From Acidobacteriota bacterium (GTDB lineage Bacteria > Acidobacteriota > Vicinamibacteria > Vicinamibacterales > UBA8438): 64,000 nt of DNA. Below are positions 27,018 to 34,972 of this stretch, in pieces; position 1 is the stretch's first letter; the number at the start of each line of letters is the position of its first letter. The notes beneath the pieces were generated by a model that saw only the letters and a program-made list of their open reading frames with translations, had not been told where the DNA came from and did no database searches. The stretch is from NCBI GenBank assembly GCA_009838525.1, contig VXRJ01000010.1, forward strand, positions 252,021 to 316,020, given 5' to 3'. The position numbers and the translations under genes were made by a program.

Positions 27018-27046
27018 TTGATTGCATTGCAATCATCGAGTAGTCT
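27018..27046 (+). promoter_or_regulatory. Candidate promoter with embedded palindromic operator for the toxin-antitoxin pair
   Basis: A perfect palindrome, TGATTGCA (27019-27026) and TGCAATCA (27028-27035) around one T, lies 40 bases before the antitoxin start. TTGATT at 27018 and TAGTCT at 27041, 17 bases apart, form a plausible -35/-10 pair. The palindrome would therefore cover the -35 and spacer, as expected for an operator bound by the toxin-antitoxin complex. Confidence 0.55.
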
Positions 27047-27075
27047 GGATTTCGACCTGAACAGGTACTGCGAGC

Positions 27076-27318
27076 ATGGCGAGCATCACGATCCGCAATC
27101 TCGACGACGATGTGAAGACCCGGCTTCGGACCCGCGCGGCGGGGAACGGTCGTTCCATGGAGGAGGAAGTGCGGCTTATCCTGCGGGAGGCGACCGACCG
27201 GGAACCCGAACCGGAGAATCTGGCGAGGTTCATTCGCGAGTGTTTCGCGCCCTTCGGCGGCGTAGAACTCGAACTGCCGCCGCGTGAACCGATGCGCGAG
27301 CCCCCGAAACTCGATTGA
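27076..27318 (+). CDS. FitA-like ribbon-helix-helix antitoxin
   Basis: An 80-residue protein. The N-terminus ASITIRNLDDDVKTRLRTRA plus GRSMEEEVRLILREA is a typical Arc/FitA ribbon-helix-helix DNA-binding domain (about residues 2-45). The C-terminal tail ending VELELPPREPMREPPKLD is the usual toxin-wrapping extension. It should neutralise the PIN toxin encoded directly downstream and repress the shared promoter at the palindrome 40 bases upstream. Its stop is one base from the toxin start, which indicates translational coupling. Confidence 0.88.
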   Translation: MASITIRNLDDDVKTRLRTRAAGNGRSMEEEVRLILREATDREPEPENLARFIRECFAPFGGVELELPPREPMREPPKLD

Positions 27319-27319
27319 G

Positions 27320-27751
27320 ATGGCGGCAATGGTGGTGCTCGACACGAATGTGGTGTCCGAGTTGATGCATCCCGCCGGCGATCCCGTGGTTGCGTCGTGG
27401 GTTGCGGAGCGTCCGACATCGAGCCTGTTTCTGACGGCGGTGACCGAGGCCGAGCTGCGCTTCGGTCTTGCAGTCATGGCCGCGGGCAAACGCCGGGACG
27501 GCCTGGCAGCGGGACTTGAGCGGATGTTGCGAGCAGGCTTTGCAAACCGCGTCCTGCCCTTTGACAGCGCCGCCGCACGCGCGTATGCCGAGATCGCCGC
27601 CGCCCGGCGCTTGATGGGCCGGCCGGTCTCGCAGGCGGACGCTCAGATCACGGCGATCGCGAGCGCCCGGGGCATGGCCGTGGCGACACGCAACGTTCGG
27701 GATTTCGAAGACATGGGGATCAACGTGATCGACCCCTGGGAGAGCACCTGA
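27320..27751 (+). CDS. FitB/VapC-like PIN-domain toxin
   Basis: A 143-residue PIN-domain ribonuclease. The acidic metal-binding residues are all visible: Asp in VVLDTNVVSELM near residue 7, Glu in TAVTEAELRFG, Asp in VSQADAQITAIA, and a last polar/acidic site in ATRNVRDFEDMG. The family cleaves RNA, often tRNA, when freed from its antitoxin. The first ATG at 27320 lies one base after the antitoxin stop, and an ATG three codons later (MVVLDTN) is equally plausible. Nothing looks truncated, so the pair is probably functional. Confidence 0.88.
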   Translation: MAAMVVLDTNVVSELMHPAGDPVVASWVAERPTSSLFLTAVTEAELRFGLAVMAAGKRRDGLAAGLERMLRAGFANRVLPFDSAAARAYAEIAAARRLMGRPVSQADAQITAIASARGMAVATRNVRDFEDMGINVIDPWEST

Positions 27752-27773
27752 GCAGTTCCTGCTCGACTCGGTT

Positions 27774-28499
27774 CTAAGCCGTGCCTGTCGCCTCCGTGAT
27801 CGCCTGCCGCGCCGTCTTGGTCACGACGGCGGTCACCGCGATGGTGGCGAGCAACCCGACGACGACGACCGCGTAGTACAGCGGCCCGCGTTCCGGGCCG
27901 GCGTCTCCGGCCAGGCGAATCACGTCACCGACGAGGAAGCCCGAATAGGTATAGAGGAACGAGCCGGGCAGCATGCCGATGGACGCCAGCACGTAGTCGC
28001 GGAACCGGACCTTCGTCAGCCCCAGCCCGTAGTTCAGCAGGTTGTACGGGAAGACGGGCGAGAGCCGCAACAGCACGACGATCTTCCACCCTTCGCGCCC
28101 CACCGCGCGGTCCACCGCCGCGAACTTCGCGTTTCCGGCGATGCGTTGCTCCACGGCCTCGCGGGCGACGTAGCGCGCGAGCAGGAACGCGACGGACGAG
28201 CCGAGCGTCGCCCCGGTCATCACGTAGAGGACGCCTTCTCCCAGGCCGAAGATCGCGCCCGCCGCGAGCGTCAGCACGGAGCCCGGAATGAAGGCCACCG
28301 TCGACCCGATGTAGCCCAGAATGAACACGATAGGCCCCAGTGGGCCGAGCCCGTCCACCCATTCCACGAACCGATCCAGGAACACGCCGAACGTCCGTCC
28401 GAGCGCGACCAGCGCCACGACCGCCACAAGCCCGAACAGGATCCGCCCGATGGGGAGCGGTTTCCGGGTGTTCGCCTGCGCCTCTTCGACTTCCGCCAT
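27774..28499 (-). CDS. TVP38/TMEM64 (DedA-like) membrane protein
   Basis: A 241-residue inner-membrane protein of the TVP38/TMEM64 (VTT/SNARE-associated) family. Hydrophobic segments lie near residues 20-35, 50-75, 80-110, 150-170 and 205-225. Diagnostic stretches are FIPGSVLTLAAGAIFGLGEGVLYV, GATLGSSVAFLLARYVARE, and LLRLSPVFPYNLLNYGLGLTKV with the family's Pro-x-x-Pro region. Such proteins are thought to move lipids across membranes, but the substrate here is not known. Start ATG at 28499. It is divergent from the second symporter. Confidence 0.9.
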   Translation of the reverse strand: MAEVEEAQANTRKPLPIGRILFGLVAVVALVALGRTFGVFLDRFVEWVDGLGPLGPIVFILGYIGSTVAFIPGSVLTLAAGAIFGLGEGVLYVMTGATLGSSVAFLLARYVAREAVEQRIAGNAKFAAVDRAVGREGWKIVVLLRLSPVFPYNLLNYGLGLTKVRFRDYVLASIGMLPGSFLYTYSGFLVGDVIRLAGDAGPERGPLYYAVVVVGLLATIAVTAVVTKTARQAITEATGTA

Positions 28500-28571
28500 G
28501 CGATCAGTCTACTGGAACGCCTCTGCGGGCCCGCCCGGCGGGCCGGGCCGCCGGCAGTCGCTTGACGCCGG

Positions 28572-30290
28572 ATGGGGTGTGGGCGAGACTCCGGGGCCGT
28601 GCATCCCGTCGACTGGACCATCATCGTCGCCTATCTCGCCTGGGTGTTGTACGACGGCGTGAAGCGGGCGAAGGGCACCGGCGCCGTCGAGGGCTACTTC
28701 CTCGCGTCGCGCTCGCTGCCGTGGTGGGCGGTCGGACTGTCGGTGATGGCGACGCAGATGAGCGCCATCACGCTGGTCGGGACCACCGGCCAGGGATACG
28801 ACGACGGGATCCGCTTCGTGCAGTTCTACTTCGGGCTGCCGCTGGCGATGATCATCCTGTCCGTCACCCTGGTCCCGTTCTTCCACCGGGCCCGGGTCTT
28901 TACCGCCTACGAGTACCTCGAGCGGCGCTTCGACGCCCGCACGCGCGCGCTGGCCAGCTTTCTCTTCCTGATGTCGCGCGGCCTCAGCGCCGGCGTGATC
29001 ATCGCGGCGCCGGCCGTCATTCTCTCCATCGTCTTGGGGTGGAGCCTGCCCCTCACCATTCTCGCCATCGGCGTGCCGACGACGCTCTACACGATGTTCG
29101 GCGGCGTGCAGGCGGTGACCTGGGCCGACGTCAAGCAGATGGTGGTGATCATGGTGGGGGTCAGCGCGGCGGTAGCGGCGCTGATCGCCGGATTGCCGGA
29201 CGATGTCTCGCTGGAGCCGGCGCTGCAGGTGGCGGGGGCGACGGGCCGGCTGCAGGCGATCGACTTCACCTTCGACCTGAACGAGACCTACACGTTCTGG
29301 TCGGGCCTGCTCGGCGGTCTGTTCCTGATGCTGGGCTACTTCGGCTGCGACCAGAGCCAGGTGCAGCGCTATCTCACCGCGAAGTCGATCGACGCCGGAC
29401 GCCACTCGCTGCTGATGAGCGCCTACGCGAAGATCCCGCTCCAGGTGCTCATCCTGATGATGGGCGTTCTGGTCTTCTGCTTCTACCTCTTCACCGAACC
29501 GCCGATGCTGTTCAACGACTCGCACCAGCCCGCGGTGGAAGCGAGTGGGCGGGCGGGCGAGTACCGGGCGCTCGACGAGCAATTCCGCGCGGCCCATGCG
29601 GCGCGACGCTCCGACGCGGAGGCGGTCGTCGCGGCGCGGCGGGCGGGTGACGAGGCGGCGTTCCGGTCGGCGACGGCGGCCTTCGAAGCGAGCGATCGGC
29701 GGGTGGTCGACGTCCGCGCCCAGGCGCGCGACCTCGTGCGCGACGTCACCGGCGATGCCGCCTACAGCGACGTCAACTACGTTTTCCCGACGTTCATCAC
29801 GACGCAGCTCCCCATCGGCCTCGTCGGGCTGCTCATCGCCGCGATCTTCGCGGCGGCGATGTCGAGCATCGCGGCGGAGTTCAACGCGCTCTCCGCCGCC
29901 ACCACCATCGACTTCTACCGCCGCCACATCAAGCGCGAAGCGTCGGACGCCCACTACCTGCGGTTCTCGAAGATCGCCACCGGCTTCTGGGGCCTCTTCG
30001 CGTCGGTCACCGCCCTCTACGCCGCCAATCTCGGCTCGCTGATCGAGGTCGTCAACCGCTTCGGCTCTTTCTTCTACGGCTCGCTCCTCGGCGTCTTCGT
30101 CCTCGCGGTCGGCATGCCGCGCGTCACCGCCGCCGGCGCCTTCTGGGGGCTCATCGGCGGCATGGCATCCGTCGCCGCGGTCGCCACGTTCTTCCCCGAC
30201 GTGTCGTTCATGTGGCACAACCTCGTGGGGGTCGTGGCGGTGTGCGCCATCGGCGGGATCACCACGCTGCGCCGACCGGCGTCTGCTTAG
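28572..30290 (+). CDS. Sodium:solute symporter with a charged helical insertion
   Basis: A 572-residue SSS-family symporter. The core helices are conserved: [41 protein letters not shown], and [20 protein letters not shown] near residue 430, where family sodium-site residues occur. Between helices, around residues 320-395, lies a charged Ala/Arg/Glu-rich stretch ([21 protein letters not shown] and following) predicted as a long helix pair. It is absent from SglT-type members and seen in some acidobacterial and planctomycete relatives. The substrate is unknown. The ATG at 28572 is used; a GTG at 28599 (MHPVDW) may be the true start. Confidence 0.88.
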   Translation: MGCGRDSGAVHPVDWTIIVAYLAWVLYDGVKRAKGTGAVEGYFLASRSLPWWAVGLSVMATQMSAITLVGTTGQGYDDGIRFVQFYFGLPLAMIILSVTLVPFFHRARVFTAYEYLERRFDARTRALASFLFLMSRGLSAGVIIAAPAVILSIVLGWSLPLTILAIGVPTTLYTMFGGVQAVTWADVKQMVVIMVGVSAAVAALIAGLPDDVSLEPALQVAGATGRLQAIDFTFDLNETYTFWSGLLGGLFLMLGYFGCDQSQVQRYLTAKSIDAGRHSLLMSAYAKIPLQVLILMMGVLVFCFYLFTEPPMLFNDSHQPAVEASGRAGEYRALDEQFRAAHAARRSDAEAVVAARRAGDEAAFRSATAAFEASDRRVVDVRAQARDLVRDVTGDAAYSDVNYVFPTFITTQLPIGLVGLLIAAIFAAAMSSIAAEFNALSAATTIDFYRRHIKREASDAHYLRFSKIATGFWGLFASVTALYAANLGSLIEVVNRFGSFFYGSLLGVFVLAVGMPRVTAAGAFWGLIGGMASVAAVATFFPDVSFMWHNLVGVVAVCAIGGITTLRRPASA

Positions 30291-30301
30291 GACGTTCAGT
30301 G

Positions 30302-30336
30302 GACATCACGTGCACAGGGGTATGACATTTGGTGTC
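30302..30336 (+). promoter_or_regulatory. Paired dyads, candidate sigma-54 activator binding site (UAS)
   Basis: Two 13-base dyads, GACATCACGTGCA (30302) and GACATTTGGTGTC (30324), start 22 bases apart, about two helical turns. They are centred roughly 130 bases before the predicted start of the sigma-54 promoter, the usual enhancer distance. The same pattern, GACAT-N3-RTGT, recurs twice with 21-base spacing directly upstream of the activator gene (31555-31588). Confidence 0.55.
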
Positions 30337-30425
30337 TATCCTACCTGCGAGTGCGGTGTCGGGACCAACCTCCGTTCCTTGCGTAACAACCGGCGATCCA
30401 GGCACTTGTGAGAATGCCGAGCGAC

Positions 30426-30441
30426 TGGCACGGTGCTTGCT
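30426..30441 (+). promoter_or_regulatory. Consensus sigma-54 (-24/-12) promoter
   Basis: TGGCAC (30426-30431), five bases, then TTGC (30437-30440) and T, an exact match to the RpoN consensus with GG and GC ten bases apart. Transcription would begin near 30452. That leaves about 33 bases of leader containing the GGAGG site (30473) before the ATG at 30485. It lies downstream of a paired dyad and upstream of a gene adjacent to a sigma-54 activator. Confidence 0.75.
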
Positions 30442-30484
30442 TTCATCGGAATCACGCACTGCTGCACGGTAGGGAGGAACGAGA

Positions 30485-31552
30485 ATGGCGCTCAGCCCGG
30501 AACTGGTCGGTTTCGTCAAGGAAGGTCTCGAACGGAAACTCTCGCGGGAACAGATTGCGGACATTCTGACCCGCGCGGGCTGGCCGGCGGATCAGGTTCG
30601 GCGGGCCTTGGCTGGATTCGCGGACGTCGAGTCCCCGATCCCGGTCCCGCGGCCAGCCGTGTCGACCCGGCCGCGCGAGGCCTTCCTCTACGTCGTGATG
30701 TTCATGGCGCTGTTCGTCAGCGCCTACAGCCTGGGAGCGGCGGTCTTCGGGTTGATCGATACCTATCTGCCCGACCCGGCCGGATTGCCGCCGTTCGTGA
30801 TCCGCGAGATCCTCCGGTTCTCCGTGTCGGCCCTGGTCGTGGCGAGTCCGGTGTTCGTCTTCGTCACCCGGGTCATTCGGCGCGGCGTTGAAGAGCAGCC
30901 CAGCTCCCGGCGATCGCGCATCCGCCAGCAACTGACGTACCTGACGCTGTTCGTCGCGTCGTGCGTTCTGGTGGGCGCTGTCACCGGGCTCGTTTACAGC
31001 TTCCTCGGGGGTGAGCTGACCGCCCGCTTCGTGCTGAAGTCGCTGACCGTGACCGCGATCGCCGGTGGCGTGTTCAGCTATTACCTACGGGATCTGCGGG
31101 ATACGGAGCGGGACCCGCGCGAAACGCGGACGCCGCGCCGGCGCGATCTCCTTCCCGCCCTCGGCGCCGCGTCGGTGCTGGTCGCCGTGGTCGCCGGCCT
31201 GGTGGCGCTCGGGTCGCCGGCCGACCAGCGGATGGAACGGCTGGACGCGCGCCGCGCCCAGGACCTCGACGCCATCTCGCGGGCCATCGACCGCTACGAG
31301 GCGACGCACGAGAGGCTACCGGCGACGCTCGACGAGTTGCAGCGCAATTCCGACGTGCAGGTTGCGATTGCGGACCCGGTGACCGGCGAGCCGTACGGCT
31401 ACGCGGCCGGGGAGGGAACGGCCTACGAGCTGTGCGCCACCTTCGAGCGGGCCAGCGAAGAGCGTGAGTTCCGCCGCGGGCGGCCCTTCTCACGGCACGA
31501 GGCGGGCCGGCATTGTTTCCCCCTTCGGGCTGAGCCCGACCGCAGCGGGTGA
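30485..31552 (+). CDS. DUF5671-like membrane protein with GspG-like C-terminal region
   Basis: A 355-residue membrane protein. Residues 1-45 form a small helical domain (ELVGFVKEGLERKLSREQIADIL) like a UBA/SHOCT-type helical hairpin. Then come helices matching DUF5671 (FLYVVMFMALFVSAYSLGAAV near 60-85) and three to four further transmembrane segments to about residue 245. The C-terminal soluble part (RRAQDLDAISRAIDRYEATHERLP followed by DPVTGEPYGY) resembles the exported part of type II secretion major pseudopilins, without a prepilin leader. Role unknown. It has a consensus sigma-54 promoter, and GGAGG seven bases before ATG 30485. Confidence 0.82.
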   Translation: MALSPELVGFVKEGLERKLSREQIADILTRAGWPADQVRRALAGFADVESPIPVPRPAVSTRPREAFLYVVMFMALFVSAYSLGAAVFGLIDTYLPDPAGLPPFVIREILRFSVSALVVASPVFVFVTRVIRRGVEEQPSSRRSRIRQQLTYLTLFVASCVLVGAVTGLVYSFLGGELTARFVLKSLTVTAIAGGVFSYYLRDLRDTERDPRETRTPRRRDLLPALGAASVLVAVVAGLVALGSPADQRMERLDARRAQDLDAISRAIDRYEATHERLPATLDELQRNSDVQVAIADPVTGEPYGYAAGEGTAYELCATFERASEEREFRRGRPFSRHEAGRHCFPLRAEPDRSG

Positions 31553-31554
31553 TT

Positions 31555-31588
31555 GACATGAAATGTACACGGACGTACATTTCATGTC
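31555..31588. promoter_or_regulatory. Perfect 14-base inverted repeat before the sigma-54 activator gene
   Basis: GACATGAAATGTAC (31555-31568) and GTACATTTCATGTC (31575-31588) are perfect inverse complements around a six-base centre. Each arm also contains a smaller dyad, ACAT-N3-ATGT. The element sits between the stop of the DUF5671-like gene and the activator ATG at 31622. An autoregulatory operator of the activator is the favoured reading; a weak terminator (stem followed by only TT) is less likely. Confidence 0.65.
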
Positions 31589-31621
31589 TTGTCACTCTTT
31601 AGGCCGCAAGAGCGTCGAACC

Positions 31622-33130
31622 ATGGAGTCGCTGGCGCGGCTGGCCTACACCAATCCGTTCGGCTCCGAGTTCATCGAGATCGAACACGCGGTTCTCGGCG
31701 ACGACTTTGTGCCGCATGGGCCGGTCTGGAGCCTCGAGGCAGGCTACGAGGGGAATCCGGCCCTCGAACCGCTGGTGTCCGCCTCCGAGCGGGCGGCGCG
31801 GGACGCCAGGGAACGCCTACTGCGGTCGGGATCGGCGACTCCGGAGGAGCTGGCGCTGTACGCCTACGTCGTCGGCCAGATGCTCTACTGGCGGTACGAG
31901 GACGACCTGCACCAGGTCCACGTCGACCCCAGCCGCAGCCGTCGCCGGCTGGCGTTCTACGAGCGATTCCACCGGGACGTAGAGCACTTCCTGACGCTCG
32001 ACGGAATCCCGTTGCCGTGGCGCGTGGAGCCGCCGCACCTGTTCGCCTGCTTCTTCCAGGCCCGCCGCGCGTTCGACCTCATCTTCCGGAACATCATCGG
32101 CACGTCGAAGGCCGCCGCGAAGCTGCGCGCGGATGTGTGGCAATCCATCTTCACGCACGACATGCGGCGCTACCGCCGCTCGCTCTACCGGCGCATGCAC
32201 GACGTGACGACGCTCGTAACGGGACCGTCCGGAACGGGCAAGGAGCTGGTCGCCCGGGCCATCGGGCTCTCTCGGTACATCCCGTTCGACCCTCAGCCCG
32301 GGACGTTCGCGGCGAACCTCGACGGGGCGTTCCACGCCGTCAATCTGTCCGCGCTGTCGCCGACCCTCATCGAATCGGAACTGTTCGGGCACCGGAAGGG
32401 CGCTTTTACCGGGGCGCTGCAGGATCGCATTGGATGGCTCGAATCGTGCCCGCCACTCGGCACGGTGTTGCTGGACGAAATCGGCGAGCTCGACCCTTCG
32501 ATTCAGGTCAAGCTGCTGCGCGTCCTGCAGAACCGCGAGTTTCAGCGGATCGGCGAGACGACGCCCCGCGAGTTCAAGGGCAAGCTGATCGCCGCGACGA
32601 ACCGAGACCTCGACGCCGAGATGCGCGCCGGCCGCTTTCGCGAAGACCTCTACTACCGGCTGTGCGCGGATCTCATCGAAACGCCGTCGCTCCGCGATCA
32701 GTTGCGCGACTCGCCGGACGAGCTCCGCAACATGGTGCTGTTCGTCAGTGAGCGCGTGGTCGGGTCCGACGAGGCTTCGGACGTGGCCGGGGAAGTGCTG
32801 GCCTGCATCGAGCGGGATCTCGGGCCCGACTATGCGTGGCCGGGCAACGTGCGGGAGCTCGAACAGTGCGTCTGCAACGTACTGGTGCACAAGCGCTACC
32901 GGCCGAGGACGGCTCCCGAGACATCGGATGCAGCCGATGGCGTGGTGGCGGCATGGCGTGAAGGCGATCTGACCGCCAAGGAGCTCCTTCGGCGCTACTG
33001 CACGCGCGTCTACGCGACGACGGGAAGCTATCAGGAGACCGCGCGCCGCCTGGATCTCGACCGGCGCACCGTCAAGCGGTCGATCGATCCCGATCTGCTC
33101 GGGCGACTGACGGCCGCCGAGCCGAACTAG
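31622..33130 (+). CDS. Sigma-54-dependent transcriptional activator (enhancer-binding protein)
   Basis: A 502-residue activator. The first 200 residues form a helical domain I do not recognise; it is neither a response-regulator receiver nor an obvious GAF or PAS domain. The central AAA+ domain has Walker A GPSGTGKE (201-208), the sigma-54 contact loop GAFTGA (260-265) and Walker B VLLDEIGE near 282. The C-terminal helix-turn-helix is Fis-like (GSYQETARRLDLDRRTVKRSI near 470-490). It should open promoters for RpoN-RNA polymerase; two candidate -24/-12 promoters flank it. ATG 31622 is used; a TTG at 31589 overlaps the palindrome. Confidence 0.92.
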   Translation: MESLARLAYTNPFGSEFIEIEHAVLGDDFVPHGPVWSLEAGYEGNPALEPLVSASERAARDARERLLRSGSATPEELALYAYVVGQMLYWRYEDDLHQVHVDPSRSRRRLAFYERFHRDVEHFLTLDGIPLPWRVEPPHLFACFFQARRAFDLIFRNIIGTSKAAAKLRADVWQSIFTHDMRRYRRSLYRRMHDVTTLVTGPSGTGKELVARAIGLSRYIPFDPQPGTFAANLDGAFHAVNLSALSPTLIESELFGHRKGAFTGALQDRIGWLESCPPLGTVLLDEIGELDPSIQVKLLRVLQNREFQRIGETTPREFKGKLIAATNRDLDAEMRAGRFREDLYYRLCADLIETPSLRDQLRDSPDELRNMVLFVSERVVGSDEASDVAGEVLACIERDLGPDYAWPGNVRELEQCVCNVLVHKRYRPRTAPETSDAADGVVAAWREGDLTAKELLRRYCTRVYATTGSYQETARRLDLDRRTVKRSIDPDLLGRLTAAEPN

Positions 33131-33231
33131 CGACGCCCTGGCGGGCGCGGCCGGCGCAAGCTCGTAGCGCGCCCGTCCCGGCACGTCCAGGAATCCGGCC
33201 AGGCGCGACCCTCCGCATCGCAGGCTCAGGA

Positions 33232-33247
33232 CGGCACGCAATTTGCA
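33232..33247 (+). promoter_or_regulatory. Second sigma-54-like promoter
   Basis: CGGCAC (33232-33237), five bases, TTGC (33243-33246) and A: one mismatch to the consensus, with correct ten-base spacing between GG and GC. The predicted start of transcription, near 33258, is only about three bases before the ATG of the barrel protein at 33261, so the message would be nearly leaderless. No paired dyad like that at 30302 is visible upstream, which lowers confidence. Confidence 0.45.
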
Positions 33248-33260
33248 TCCTGCTACCGGC

Positions 33261-33869
33261 ATGGATGCACGATTACTCCTTCATCGCTCGCTCGGGGTGG
33301 CCATTGTGCTGCTAATGTGCTCGCCCGCCGCGGCTCAGGAGGCGCAGCCGAAGCCGCGGACACACCACGTCAGCCTGCAACCGGGCGTCTTCAACAACTC
33401 GGCCGAGGGCTTCGAGTTCGGCGGCCTCGACCTCGACGCCGGCAGGGACACGTTCTACGGCGCCGTCAGCTATCGGTACTCCCTCAACCCCTCCATTGAT
33501 CTCGCCTTGCACGCCGGGCACTGGATTGGCCAATGGACAACGGCGACGTCTCACATCGTCGAGTTGGCCAGCGGATTCATCGGCCCCGGCGTCCGCGTCA
33601 ATGGTCGGCGCCGGGCGGCCGGGCGCGTCGTCCCCTATCTCCAGACGAACGTCTACTTCGTGCAGGAGCAACTGGTTCTCGAGCGGGCGTGGTCGAAACG
33701 AGTGACGCAAAACGCCTTCGGAGTTGGCCTCATGGGCGGCCTCAACGTCGTTCTCGGTGAACGCGTTTCGATTCCGATCGAAGCGATCTATCTGGCGACC
33801 ACCGGTAACGCAGGAATCGATGACCTTTCCGGAGTCGGTCTTTCGATCGGCGTCGACCTGAGCTTCTGA
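33261..33869 (+). CDS. Exported outer-membrane beta-barrel-like protein
   Basis: A 202-residue exported protein with a signal peptide ending near SPAAAQ. The mature chain is amphipathic strands with the alternating pattern and glycine/aromatic turns of a small barrel (YGAVSYRYSLNPSIDLALHAG, PYLQTNVYFVQEQL). It closes with a C-terminal LSIGVDLSF ending in phenylalanine, the usual signature for outer-membrane assembly. No family name can be given. It follows the sigma-54 activator by 130 bases behind a sigma-54-like promoter and is followed after two bases by the next gene, so the two form an operon. Confidence 0.78.
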   Translation: MDARLLLHRSLGVAIVLLMCSPAAAQEAQPKPRTHHVSLQPGVFNNSAEGFEFGGLDLDAGRDTFYGAVSYRYSLNPSIDLALHAGHWIGQWTTATSHIVELASGFIGPGVRVNGRRRAAGRVVPYLQTNVYFVQEQLVLERAWSKRVTQNAFGVGLMGGLNVVLGERVSIPIEAIYLATTGNAGIDDLSGVGLSIGVDLSF

Positions 33870-33871
33870 CA

Positions 33872-34717
33872 ATGGCCGCCATCCTGCGAAGCCTGATTCT
33901 GGTGGCGGCCGTCGCGTGGGCCAGCGCGATGCCGACCGCCCGTACGCAGGCCAATGACATCGACGCACTCATGGAGCGGGTGCTGGAGAACCGGTACACG
34001 TCATGGCAGGAGCTCGGGGACTTCACCCTGCGCCACGTGCTTGCCGTCGACCTTGAAGCGCCGCTGGAGATTCCGTTCCCGGGGCTCCGGCGCGAGTACG
34101 AGTGGTACGTGCTCGACGGTATGGCCATCCGCAGCCCCGTGCGGTTCAACGGCATCGACCTCGACGCGGGCGACCGTCGCGATGCGGAGAACGATTGGCG
34201 GCGCGGCGAGCGCCGCCGGCGCGCCCACGGCGACCCGCAGGATCTCGCGCCGCGCTTCGTCAGCGACGCGTTCTACGGCACCGAGTTCCCGTTCGAGCCG
34301 GGCGCCTACTACTTCGCGGGCCATGACACGGTCGCCGGCCGCGAGGTCGTTCGAATCGAGTACTACCCGACCGGTCCGGATCCCAAGTCGTCCAGCACGC
34401 GGCTCAATCAGGGGTTCAACAAGACTTCGCTCGTCACGTTCTGGGTCGACGTGAAGACAGAGCAGATCGCGAAGTACGAATTCGCCAACGCCGGAATGGA
34501 CTTTCTACCGCTGCGCTGGCTCGCGCGGGTCGAGGGTTTCAAGGCATCGGCGGAGATGATCCCCGTCGGCGACGTCTGGATGCCGGCGCGGGCGACCGTG
34601 AGGGGACGCATCATGACCGCGCGTGGCGCGTTCCAAGGATCGATCACGCAGGAGTTCTTCGACTACCGGGAGGCGGAAACGGGCACCCGGCTCGTCGGTC
34701 CTGTTGGTGCGCGATGA
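33872..34717 (+). CDS. Exported LolA/LolB-fold-like protein
   Basis: A 281-residue exported protein; the signal peptide ends near PTARTQ. NDIDALMERVLENRYTSWQELGDFTLRHVL, followed by EWYVLDGMAIRSPVRFNG and VRIEYYPTG, suggests the half-barrel of the LolA/LolB or outer-membrane lipoprotein-sorting superfamily. The central segment is rich in arginine (RRGERRRRAH). TSLVTFWVDVKTEQIAKYEFAN is the usual long hairpin of that fold. This is a pattern-level resemblance, not a firm assignment. It is tightly coupled to the barrel gene upstream (two-base gap), so both may serve envelope assembly under the same control. Confidence 0.72.
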   Translation: MAAILRSLILVAAVAWASAMPTARTQANDIDALMERVLENRYTSWQELGDFTLRHVLAVDLEAPLEIPFPGLRREYEWYVLDGMAIRSPVRFNGIDLDAGDRRDAENDWRRGERRRRAHGDPQDLAPRFVSDAFYGTEFPFEPGAYYFAGHDTVAGREVVRIEYYPTGPDPKSSSTRLNQGFNKTSLVTFWVDVKTEQIAKYEFANAGMDFLPLRWLARVEGFKASAEMIPVGDVWMPARATVRGRIMTARGAFQGSITQEFFDYREAETGTRLVGPVGAR

Positions 34718-34778
34718 CCCCTTCTTCCTGACGGCCAGCGAGGAGCGCGTGTCACGGGAGTAGCAGGACAGATCCGGC

Positions 34779-34961
34779 TTGCCGGACGAGCCGAGCGAGT
34801 CCCTCGGCCAGTGGCTGATCGAGAACATGCCGCGCCTCGGTGAAATTGAGATTCCGCCCCGTCACGAAGACCGTGAACGCCCCGTGCCATTCACTGACTG
34901 GACCGACAAGGATTGGGAGGCCTTCGACCGGAAGCACGCGCTGGAGGACGAGGGCGAGTGA
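34779..34961 (+). pseudogene. Possible antitoxin C-terminal fragment
   Basis: A 60-codon frame, opening after a TAG at 34761 with only a TTG to start, encodes SLGQWLIENMPRLGEIEIPP followed by RHEDRERPVPFTDWTDKDW. This resembles the toxin-wrapping tail of FitA/VapB-type antitoxins, as in the intact antitoxin at 27076. No DNA-binding N-terminus is present in any frame upstream and no PIN toxin follows. It may be a remnant or simply chance coding. Confidence 0.3.
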
Positions 34962-34972
34962 GAGCGCGCTGT

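Noticed and set aside
25830..27751. The ATPase and toxin-antitoxin cluster as a mobile element
   Set aside because: No terminal repeats, target-site duplications or integrase were found at its edges.
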